From contig CAYNDV010000136.1 in the NCBI GenBank assembly GCA_964396055.1, positions 1 through 12,219 of the forward strand: a DNA stretch of 12,219 nucleotides. Direction: 5' to 3'. The stretch's first letter is position 1, and each line of letters begins with the position of its first letter. The notes beneath the pieces were generated by a model, which searched no databases, was not told where the DNA came from, and saw only the letters and a list, made by a program, of their open reading frames with translations. This DNA is from CAYJPV01 sp964396055. GTDB taxonomy: Bacteria; Acidobacteriota; Vicinamibacteria; Vicinamibacterales; JAKQTR01. Positions 1 to 5,690 of the stretch are shown piece after piece. Both the position numbers and the translations under genes were made by a program.

Positions 1-706
1 GAACGCCGCGGCGAGGACAAGCGTGGCGGCCAGCGACGCCTCTGCGGCCACGCCCGCTGCTGCGGCACCGGCTGCCGGGCCGCGACCCGGCCCGGCACCC
101 GGCGATGGCCCCCGTGCGGGCGGTGAGCAGGGTCCCGGTGGGTCGGGCGGTGGATTCGGGGGCGGGTTCGGCGGCGGGGGCCAGATGGCCAACCTGACGC
201 CCGAGGAGCGACAGAAGCGGTTCCAGGAACGTCTGCAGAGCATGACGCCCGAGGAACGCGAGCAGTTCATGCAGCGCATGCGCGAGCGTGGCTTCGACCC
301 GGCCAACATGGGCGCCGGCGGTCCCGGCCGCGGCCCGGGTCAGGGGCAGACCCAGCCCGGCACGCGGCCCGGCCCTGCGCCCGCGACGCCGCGCGCCTCG
401 GCGCAGACGATCGACCAGCTCTTCGGCCCCCTGCCGGTCACCGAGAGTCCAGGCCGCGCCTGGGTCTACATCAACCAGCAGATCAAATCGGTCCGCCTCC
501 GGCTCGGCATTTCGGACGGCACGTACACCGAACTGCTGACAGGCGACCTGCAGCCCGGTCAGGAACTCGTGACCTCCATCGTGACGCCGGCCCAGGCGGC
601 CGCCGCCGCGACGCGCTCGCCCCTGATGCCTGGCGGCCCCGGCATGGGCGGCCCCGGCGGCCGGCCCCCGGGTGGCATGCCGAGCGGCGGCACCCAGAGG
701 CGATAA
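1..706 (+). CDS. MacA/HlyD-type periplasmic adaptor of an efflux transporter, C-terminal part (5' end outside window)
   Basis: The frame is open from base 2 to TAA at 704-706 (234 codons visible), so the gene enters from the left. A GTG at 23 could be read as a start but is probably internal. The first visible residues, NAAAR, resemble the conserved PNAALR stretch that ends the beta-barrel of MacA-like adaptors. Next comes a long Ala/Pro/Gly-rich linker. Within it are two tandem 16-residue units starting LTPEER and MTPEER (194-289), predicted to be charged helices. From about 459 to 585 there is a typical membrane-proximal beta domain: AWVYI, then VRLRLGISDGTYTELLTGDL and a PGQELV segment. 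The C-terminus is again Gly/Pro-rich. Such adaptors link an inner-membrane ABC permease to an outer-membrane channel. The ATPase starts 4 bases after the stop and the permease follows, which supports the role. Substrate is unknown. Confidence 0.86.
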   Translation, partial: NAAARTSVAASDASAATPAAAAPAAGPRPGPAPGDGPRAGGEQGPGGSGGGFGGGFGGGGQMANLTPEERQKRFQERLQSMTPEEREQFMQRMRERGFDPANMGAGGPGRGPGQGQTQPGTRPGPAPATPRASAQTIDQLFGPLPVTESPGRAWVYINQQIKSVRLRLGISDGTYTELLTGDLQPGQELVTSIVTPAQAAAAATRSPLMPGGPGMGGPGGRPPGGMPSGGTQRR

Positions 707-710
707 GGCC

Positions 711-1493
711 ATGCCCGTCATCTCCGTGCGCGACTTGCGCAAGGTCTACGTGCTCGGCGACATCCAGGTCCACGCCCTGCGCGGCGTGAACGTGGATGTC
801 GAACCGGGCGAGTTCGTCTGCGTGACGGGCCCGTCCGGTTCGGGCAAGTCCACCTTCATGCACATCCTGGGCTGCCTCGACCGGCCGACCTCGGGCCAGT
901 ACATGCTCGACGGCCGTGACGTCTCCAAGCTCTCGCGCGATGCCCTGGCCGACGTGCGCAACCACCGGATCGGGTTCGTCTTCCAGGGCTTCAATCTCCT
1001 CTCGCGCACGACGGCCATCGAGAACGTGGAGCTGCCGCTGCTCTACAGCCGCGAGCAGGTGCGCGCCCGCGAGCGTCACGCCCGCGCCCGTGAATCCCTG
1101 GCGCTGGTCGGCCTAGCGGAACGCGCCCACCACCATCCGAACCAGTTGTCGGGGGGCCAGCAGCAGCGCGTCGCCATCGCGCGCGCGTTGATCAACCGGC
1201 CGTCCATCCTGCTGGCCGACGAACCGACGGGCAACCTCGACAGCCGCACCAGCATCGAGGTCATGGACGTCTTCCAGCGTCTCAACGTCGAGCGCGGCAT
1301 CACCGTGCTGCTCATCACGCACGAACACGACATCGCCGAGTACGGCACCCGGACGATCGCGTTCCGGGACGGTCACATCGTGTCCGACAAGCCCAACACG
1401 CACCGCCGGATGGCCGCCGACGAATTGGCCGCCCTGCCGCCCCCCGAGGTCGAGAACGGCAGATCCGCCGCGGCCGCCCCCCAGGCGAGGTAA
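711..1493 (+). CDS. ABC transporter ATP-binding protein, MacB/LolD type
   Basis: This 260-residue nucleotide-binding subunit should hydrolyse ATP on the cytoplasmic face to drive the permease that follows. All ABC motifs are intact: Walker A GPSGSGKST at residues 40-48, Q-loop VFQGFNLL with Gln92, signature LSGGQQQR at 146-153, Walker B ILLADEP at 166-172 with Glu171, and the switch His204. The GNLDS after Walker B and the overall length fit the MacB/LolD/FtsE group. I chose ATG 711 because the homologous N-terminus (MPVISVRDLRKVY) begins there. An in-frame ATG at 672 would extend back into the adaptor gene. The ribosome site is weak (AGAGG about 10 bases upstream), so translation is probably coupled to the adaptor stop at 706. 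The last 35 or so residues form an Ala/Pro-rich tail of no clear function. Confidence 0.95.
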   Translation: MPVISVRDLRKVYVLGDIQVHALRGVNVDVEPGEFVCVTGPSGSGKSTFMHILGCLDRPTSGQYMLDGRDVSKLSRDALADVRNHRIGFVFQGFNLLSRTTAIENVELPLLYSREQVRARERHARARESLALVGLAERAHHHPNQLSGGQQQRVAIARALINRPSILLADEPTGNLDSRTSIEVMDVFQRLNVERGITVLLITHEHDIAEYGTRTIAFRDGHIVSDKPNTHRRMAADELAALPPPEVENGRSAAAAPQAR

Positions 1494-1496
1494 TCC

Positions 1497-2714
1497 ATGC
1501 GATTGCTGATGACGCTCCGCGTGGCCCTGAAGGCCCTGAACCGCAACAAGATGCGCACCGCGCTGACCATGCTGGGCATGATCATCGGCGTGGCCGCCGT
1601 CATCGCGATGGTGGCTCTCGGCCGCGGCGCGCAGACGTCGATCGAAGCGCAGATCAAGTCGGTGGGCACGAACCTCATCAACGTCTACGCCGGCAACTTC
1701 ATGTCCATGGGCGTCCGCCAGGGGTCGGGTGCGGCCAACACCCTGACGGTCGAGGACGCGCTGGCCGTGCGCGATCTGCCCGGCGTGCAGTACGTGGCGC
1801 CAGGCGTGAGCACCCGCGCGCAGGTCATCGCGGGCAACCAGAACTGGCAGACGCGCGTCACCGGCAGCGACGTCGACTGGCCGGCCATCCGCACGTGGAC
1901 GGTCAAGTACGGGACATTCTTCACCCCTCAGGACGTCAACAGCGCCTCGAAGGTGGCCGTGCTCGGCTCGACGGTGGCCACGAACCTGTTCGGCGAAGAG
2001 ACCGATCCCACCGGCCAGGTCATCCGCATCCGGAACCAGCCGTTCAAGATCGTGGGCGTGATGGCGAGCAAGGGCGCCAGCACCGGCGGCGAGGATCAGG
2101 ACGACAGCGTCGTCATCCCCTACACGACGGCCCAGAAGAAACTGATGGGCATCACGCACATCCAGAACATCACCGTGTCGGCCACGTCGGCCGGCGAGGT
2201 GGCGGGCGTCGCCGAGGCGATCTCGACCCTGCTCCGCACGCGGCACAAGATCATGCCGGGCGACTCCGACGACTTCATGGTCCGCACGCTGGAGGAAATG
2301 GCCGCCATGCGCACGGAGGCCACCAAGACCATGTCGGCCCTGCTCGCCGGCATCGCCGGCGTCTCCCTGCTGGTCGGCGGCATCGGCATCATGAACATCA
2401 TGCTGGTGTCGGTCACCGAGCGCACCCGGGAGATCGGCCTGCGCATGGCGATTGGCGCCCGGGGCGGCGATGTGCTGCTGCAGTTTCTCGTCGAAGCCGT
2501 CGTGCTGAGCCTCTTCGGCGGGTCCATCGGCATCGCTGTCGGGTTCGGCATCTCGGGTGCCCTCGAGCGGTTCCTTGGCTGGCCCACGGCGATTTCGCCG
2601 GACGCCATCATGCTGGCGTTCGGCTTCTCCGCCGTCACCGGCATCTTCTTCGGCTTCTATCCGGCCACGAAGGCCGCCAAGCTCGACCCGATCGACGCGC
2701 TGCGCTTCGAGTAA
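1497..2714 (+). CDS. MacB-type ABC transporter permease (FtsX/MacB_PCD)
   Basis: This is a 405-residue inner-membrane permease with the four-helix MacB plan. The first membrane helix is about residues 21-43, within MRTALTMLGMIIGVAAVIA. A large periplasmic domain follows at about 44-276. Three C-terminal helices lie at about 278-306, 325-352 and 366-390. The conserved cytoplasmic segment TERTREIGLRMAIGAR (307-322) and the terminal YPATKAAKLDPIDALRFE are classic for this family. MacB-type permeases do not conduct substrate through the membrane. They transmit ATP-driven movement to a periplasmic adaptor and outer-membrane duct. The ATG lies 3 bases after the ATPase stop, with GAGG at 1487-1490 as ribosome site. 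Adaptor, separate ATPase and permease together form a full inner-membrane half of a tripartite exporter. Known cargoes of the family include macrolides, peptides and lipoproteins, so the real cargo is open. Confidence 0.95.
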   Translation: MRLLMTLRVALKALNRNKMRTALTMLGMIIGVAAVIAMVALGRGAQTSIEAQIKSVGTNLINVYAGNFMSMGVRQGSGAANTLTVEDALAVRDLPGVQYVAPGVSTRAQVIAGNQNWQTRVTGSDVDWPAIRTWTVKYGTFFTPQDVNSASKVAVLGSTVATNLFGEETDPTGQVIRIRNQPFKIVGVMASKGASTGGEDQDDSVVIPYTTAQKKLMGITHIQNITVSATSAGEVAGVAEAISTLLRTRHKIMPGDSDDFMVRTLEEMAAMRTEATKTMSALLAGIAGVSLLVGGIGIMNIMLVSVTERTREIGLRMAIGARGGDVLLQFLVEAVVLSLFGGSIGIAVGFGISGALERFLGWPTAISPDAIMLAFGFSAVTGIFFGFYPATKAAKLDPIDALRFE

Positions 2715-2728
2715 CCCTCGTCATCCAC

Positions 2729-2734
2729 AAGGAG
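2729..2734 (+). promoter_or_regulatory. Strong ribosome binding site of the secreted 165-residue protein
   Basis: AAGGAG lies 6 bases before ATG 2741, in the 26-base gap after the permease stop. It is the clearest ribosome site of the plus-strand operon and fixes the start. The same frame is open much further upstream, but only as a shadow of the permease gene. Confidence 0.75.
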
Positions 2735-2740
2735 TCACGC

Positions 2741-3238
2741 ATGACACGTACGTTCACCCTCCTGGCCCTCGTCCTGACCGTCGCCCTGGCCGTGCCGTCC
2801 GCGGCAGGCGCCCAGGCCAAACCCGACTTCACGGGCAAGTGGACGCAGGACATGGAGAAGAGCGACCCGATGGGCGGCCCCGGCGGCGGCGGTGGCCGCG
2901 GGCCCGCGGGACCGCAGACCCTGACGATCGCGCAGACGGCGGCCGATCTCACGATCGAGCGCGAGACGCCAAACGGCGTCGTCAAAATGGTCTACAAGCT
3001 GGACGGGACCGAGAGCGAGAACAACACCGGCCGCGGCACGTCGAAGACCAAGTCCGTGTGGGAAGGCGCCGCCCTCGTGACCTCGGGCACCCAGACGATG
3101 AACATGCAGGGCAACGAGATCACGATCGAGATGAAGGAAACCCGCACCCTCGACGCCGACGGGACGATGGTGGTGGTCACGGTGTCCAAGTCGCCCATGG
3201 GCGAGCGGACCCGCAAGACCGTCTTCAAGAAGGGCTAG
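2741..3238 (+). CDS. Small secreted protein of unknown function (165 aa), co-encoded with the exporter
   Basis: The protein opens with a clear signal peptide: a short Arg-containing start, a hydrophobic core at residues 5-19, and a signal peptidase I site AQA ending at 26. The mature protein starts KPDFTGKW. It then has a short Gly/Pro-rich stretch (44-58) and alternating beta-strand-like segments (LTIAQTAADLTIERE, KMVYKLDG, EITIEMKET, MVVVTVSKS) up to residue 165. The pattern of polar and hydrophobic residues suggests a small beta-barrel or lipocalin-like fold, but I cannot assign a family with confidence. The DFTGKW opening is one I associate with small secreted proteins of Acidobacteriota. 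It follows the permease by 26 bases and is probably in the same transcript. A role as exported cargo, sensor or accessory protein is possible but unproven. The stop TAG shares the CTAG at 3235-3238 with the convergent gene. Confidence 0.85.
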   Translation: MTRTFTLLALVLTVALAVPSAAGAQAKPDFTGKWTQDMEKSDPMGGPGGGGGRGPAGPQTLTIAQTAADLTIERETPNGVVKMVYKLDGTESENNTGRGTSKTKSVWEGAALVTSGTQTMNMQGNEITIEMKETRTLDADGTMVVVTVSKSPMGERTRKTVFKKG

Positions 3239-3486
3239 GCCGGGCCGGCGTCGTCCAGCATCCGGTCCAGATCGGCCAGCGCCCGCTCCAGCATCTCCCG
3301 CTGGGCGGGCGTTCTGGCGTACGCCAGGTCCGCGGCCGCCCGAGCCCGGGCCAGCGTCAGCCCCTCGCGCCGCTCCATCCGGGCCCGCTCATCGGCGTTC
3401 ACCCGGGCAGTACCCCGCCCCGTCGGGTCCTGCCGCGCCTCCTCCTGCTGCGCCTCGACGCCCTTGCTCTCCCACCCTCGGGCCAT
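3235..3486 (-). CDS. Small charged helical protein of unknown function (83 aa)
   Basis: The reading frame of 83 codons starts at ATG 3486-3484, directly after a strong GGAGGAGG. It lies 14 bases downstream of the nitrilase stop, so it is the last gene of the minus-strand operon. The protein has no signal peptide or membrane segment. It begins MARGWESKGVEAQQEEA, then a Pro/Gly/Arg-rich hinge, then an almost continuous charged helix (ERARMERREGLTLARARAAA and EMLERALADLDRML), likely amphipathic or coiled-coil. I do not recognise a named family. The MARGWESK opening looks familiar to me from unannotated proteins of GC-rich bacteria, but I cannot confirm that here. The frame is open further upstream to 3672, but that part overlaps the nitrilase gene. 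Function is unknown. Confidence 0.7.
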   Translation of the reverse strand: MARGWESKGVEAQQEEARQDPTGRGTARVNADERARMERREGLTLARARAAADLAYARTPAQREMLERALADLDRMLDDAGPA

Positions 3487-3500
3487 GCCTCCTCCGTCGT

Positions 3501-4337
3501 CTATACGTCGCGATCGAGCCCCATCAGGCCCGGCACCAGGTCCGCCCGTCGATCTCTGAGGAACAGTGTCCTGGCATGGGACGCGCCAATCAGGTCGAAA
3601 TCCAGATCGGCGAACAGGATCGCCTCCTCGTCGGCCGGCGCCCGCGCAATCACGCGACCCGCCGGATCGCACACGAACGACTCGCCGGCGAAGTGCATCG
3701 CCGGTTCGCGCCCCACCCGGTTCGCCAGGGCCGTGAAATAACCGTTCTGGAACGCTGCCACGCGCAGTTCAGCCTCGTAGAGGCCCTCGGGCCACTCCCC
3801 CACCGTCCCCGCCTGCGGCACCACCACCACCTGGGCGCCCTGCAGCCCGAGACTCCGCATCACTTCGGGGTAGTGCCGGTCGTAGCAGATCGCCACGCCA
3901 ATCCGCCCGGCGGCCGTGTCGTACACCGGCATGCCGTGGTCGCCCGGCGTGTAGCAGTCCTGTTCCCAGAAGCACGGCATCTGCGCCACGTGCAGCATAC
4001 GCGTGGTCCCGAGCACCCGCCCGTCGGCATCGATCACCGGCGAACTGTCGAAGGCCCGGTCGCCGTCCCGTTCGTAGAGGTTCAGGACGACGACCACACC
4101 GAGTTCCGCTGCGACGCGGGCGAACGCGTCGGTGGTCGGGCCGGGAACAGGCTCGCCCCGGTCCAGCGGGGCGCCGCCCTCGTGACGGTCGCACGGGAAG
4201 AAGGGCGTGAACGCCAGTTCCGGAAACGCCACGAGGCGGGCGCCACCGGCCGCCGCGGTGCGCAGGGCCGCCAGGCCCCTGGTGACGCTGGCGGCGTGAT
4301 CCCCGGACGCCTGGAACTGTACGAGGGCGATTCTCAT
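3501..4337 (-). CDS. Carbon-nitrogen hydrolase (nitrilase superfamily), 278 aa
   Basis: Nitrilase-superfamily enzymes cleave C-N bonds of amides, carbamoyl compounds or nitriles with a Glu-Lys-Cys triad in the cytoplasm. Here the opening MRIALVQFQAS, the Glu loop AFPELAF (Glu40) and the nucleophile motif VAICYDRHYPE (Cys151) are all present, as is the YTPGDHG segment (129-135). The lysine loop, usually of the form YRK-x-H, reads GTTRMLHVA (110-118). Met114 therefore sits where the catalytic Lys is expected. The subgroup resembles amidohydrolases of the N-carbamoylputrescine or N-carbamoyl-amino-acid type, but the substrate cannot be named. ATG 4337 overlaps the folK stop as ATGA, and GGAGG at 4348-4352 lies 10 bases upstream, supporting this start. 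The frame extends further upstream but only inside folK. Length is normal for the family. Confidence 0.92.
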   Translation of the reverse strand: MRIALVQFQASGDHAASVTRGLAALRTAAAGGARLVAFPELAFTPFFPCDRHEGGAPLDRGEPVPGPTTDAFARVAAELGVVVVLNLYERDGDRAFDSSPVIDADGRVLGTTRMLHVAQMPCFWEQDCYTPGDHGMPVYDTAAGRIGVAICYDRHYPEVMRSLGLQGAQVVVVPQAGTVGEWPEGLYEAELRVAAFQNGYFTALANRVGREPAMHFAGESFVCDPAGRVIARAPADEEAILFADLDFDLIGASHARTLFLRDRRADLVPGLMGLDRDV

Positions 4338-4798
4338 GAGCGGGGTGCCTCCAGGGCGGCCAGCAACTCGGCCACCGTCGAGCCGGTCACCGGATCGACG
4401 AGATCCGGTGCAATCGCCGCCAGCGGTGCCAGGACGAAGGCCCGGCCGCGGAACCGCGGGTGCGGCACGTGCAGGCGGTCGGTTGCGATCCGATGGTGAC
4501 CGAACAGGATGAGATCCAGGTCGAGCGTGCGGGGCGCGCCGGGAAAGGGACGTTCCCGGCCGAGGCGACATTCGGTGTCGAGCAGCAGGTCCAGCAACTC
4601 GTCGGCCGCACCGCCCCAGTGGCCGACGGCGGCCGTGTTCAGGAAACGCGGTTGGGCGCCCACACCCACCGCTTCGGTGTCGAGCGGGGGCGCGGCGGTC
4701 AGATCGGGAATGCGGGACTTGAGGAGTCCGAGGGCGGCATCCAGATGGGCCGCGCGATCGCCGAGGTTGCTGCCCAGCGCGATCGCGACGCGGACCAC
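4334..4798 (-). CDS. folK: 2-amino-4-hydroxy-6-hydroxymethyldihydropteridine pyrophosphokinase
   Basis: FolK transfers pyrophosphate from ATP to 6-hydroxymethyl-7,8-dihydropterin, the step before dihydropteroate synthase in folate synthesis. The 154-residue protein has the family landmarks in order: the opening VAIALGSNLGDR, RFLNTAAV in the middle, the signature PRTLDLDLILFG with the metal-binding Asp pair, then VPHPRFRGRAFVLAPLA. Length is close to the usual 150-160. I chose GTG 4798 because AGGAGG lies 5 bases upstream and because the conserved N-terminus starts immediately after. Upstream codons in this frame lie inside the ferritin-like gene. Its stop overlaps the nitrilase start by 4 bases, which suggests translational coupling. 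No other folate gene is visible in the window. Confidence 0.95.
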   Translation of the reverse strand: MVRVAIALGSNLGDRAAHLDAALGLLKSRIPDLTAAPPLDTEAVGVGAQPRFLNTAAVGHWGGAADELLDLLLDTECRLGRERPFPGAPRTLDLDLILFGHHRIATDRLHVPHPRFRGRAFVLAPLAAIAPDLVDPVTGSTVAELLAALEAPRS

Positions 4799-4803
4799 GG
4801 GAT

Positions 4804-4809
4804 CCTCCT
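4804..4809 (-). promoter_or_regulatory. Ribosome binding site deciding the GTG start of folK
   Basis: On the minus strand AGGAGG stands 5 bases before GTG 4798 and inside the 13-base gap after the ferritin-like gene. It favours the GTG over any upstream codon in the same frame. Confidence 0.75.
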
Positions 4810-4811
4810 GG

Positions 4812-5300
4812 TTATTCGACCCAGCGTGTGGACAGCACGCCCCCACCGGTGCCGGCGCTCGCGGGCCGGCGGCCCAGCAGATCGTCGCGCCCCGCCAGAG
4901 CCTGCTCGAAGAACCGCAGCTGCTCGCGGGTCTCGCCCAGCAGCAGTTCGGCCATCTTGCGATGCCTCGCGCTGCCGAGGGTCCCCACCGCCGACTGCCA
5001 CTTTTCGACGAACGCCCGCACGTGACGCGCATCGTCCTCGATGACGGCGCGGCCCGAGTCCGTGCCTGACGCTGACGGCACCGGGAGGGACGGGATGTCG
5101 CCGGGCACCTCGCCGCCCAGGCCTTCGAGGGCCGCCGTGAGCCACGACAGGTGCTCGGCCTCGCGATTCAACACGTACTGGTAGGTATTATTGAACTCGT
5201 AGCTTGAGACCTGCCTCGCACCCCGCTCGTGGCGGTCGTACAGCGCCCGCTTGTCGCGGTAGAGGCCGGCGAGCAGCGCCTGTTGTTCCGCGGGCTTCAC
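4812..5300 (-). CDS. Ferritin-like/rubrerythrin-type helical protein (162 aa), function uncertain
   Basis: The predicted protein is almost all helix, with no signal peptide or membrane segment. A first helical pair spans about residues 4-60 and includes YEFNNTYQYVLNREAEHLSW, with an E-x-x-H (Glu47-His50) as in ferritin-like di-iron proteins. A Pro/Ser-rich loop at 65-83 leads to a second pair (about 85-138) with DDARH (89-93) and a Glu-rich helix ending REQLRFFEQAL. The tail is Gly/Ser-rich. The four-helix plan and E-x-x-H suggest a ferritin-like fold. I cannot see the two complete E-x-x-H helix pairs of a standard di-iron site, so iron binding and enzyme activity are uncertain. The GTG start at 5300 overlaps the stop of the upstream regulator as GTGA. 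The frame is open to 5393, but that part overlaps the zinc finger of the upstream gene. Confidence 0.7.
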   Translation of the reverse strand: MKPAEQQALLAGLYRDKRALYDRHERGARQVSSYEFNNTYQYVLNREAEHLSWLTAALEGLGGEVPGDIPSLPVPSASGTDSGRAVIEDDARHVRAFVEKWQSAVGTLGSARHRKMAELLLGETREQLRFFEQALAGRDDLLGRRPASAGTGGGVLSTRWVE

Positions 5301-5629
5301 GAGTTCTGTTTTTCCTTGCAGGTGATGCACACCCGCGTCCAGGGAATGGCGTTCAGGCGGGCCGGCGAGATCGCCTCGCCACAGTCCCGGCACACCCCGT
5401 AGGCGCCCCGGTCGATCCGGGCCAGGGCCTCGTCAATCGCCTGGAGGATCTTGGCGTCGGTCTGCTTCAGCTTGAGGGCGATATGGACCTCGTTGTTCCC
5501 GCTGGCCTGATCGGCCAGATCGCCCTGGCGCGAGTTGTTCTCCATCGACGCCTGCAGCGGCCGAATCCCCCCCGAGTTCAGGATCTCGGCGCGTTTCCGC
5601 ATCAGCGCGTCCCGGTACGTCTCTGACAT
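5297..5629 (-). CDS. DksA/TraR-family C4 zinc-finger protein (110 aa)
   Basis: Members bind in the secondary channel of RNA polymerase and alter promoter choice, often with ppGpp. The protein has an N-terminal coiled-coil region, with the tip motif DLADQA at residues 37-42, matching the DxxDxA tip of DksA. A C-terminal four-cysteine zinc finger follows, with Cys80, Cys83, Cys101 and Cys104 (spacing 2-17-2) in the context YGVCRDCGEAIS and RVCITCKEK. It is shorter than E. coli DksA (151 residues) at the N-terminus. I chose ATG 5629 because AGGAG lies 6 bases upstream (5636-5640). An in-frame ATG at 5662 would add 11 residues with no matching ribosome site. A candidate extended -10 lies about 40 bases upstream. 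It heads a set of five co-directional genes. Whether it works like DksA or as a minor paralogue cannot be told. Confidence 0.9.
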   Translation of the reverse strand: MSETYRDALMRKRAEILNSGGIRPLQASMENNSRQGDLADQASGNNEVHIALKLKQTDAKILQAIDEALARIDRGAYGVCRDCGEAISPARLNAIPWTRVCITCKEKQNS

Positions 5630-5668
5630 GCCCAACTCCTGCGTCCGAATCCCGACGAACAATAGCCC

Positions 5669-5677
5669 ATCATAGCA
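5669..5677 (-). promoter_or_regulatory. Candidate extended -10 promoter before the DksA-type gene
   Basis: On the minus strand the bases read TGCTATGAT, a TGn plus a one-mismatch -10 hexamer. It lies in the 61-base gap between the permease stop (5691) and ATG 5629. No good -35 is visible at 17 bases, which is acceptable for an extended -10. Predicted transcription start is near 5662. The site is locally AT-richer than its surroundings. It would give the five-gene minus-strand operon its own promoter. Confidence 0.4.
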
Positions 5678-5690
5678 CGCCCGCTGCGGC

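Noticed and set aside
120..180. Possible nucleotide repeat in the GGC/GGT-rich stretch
   Set aside because: It is explained by Gly-rich coding in the adaptor linker. No exact long repeat unit is present at DNA level.
1113..2246. A 377-codon minus-strand frame opposite the ABC ATPase and permease
   Set aside because: The plus strand carries intact ABC motifs. The antisense product is low-complexity Asp/His/Arg/Gly-rich with no recognisable family.
1895..2740. N-terminal extension of the secreted protein frame into the permease gene
   Set aside because: The extension is His/Arg-rich shadow sequence. A strong ribosome site and signal peptide fix the start at 2741.
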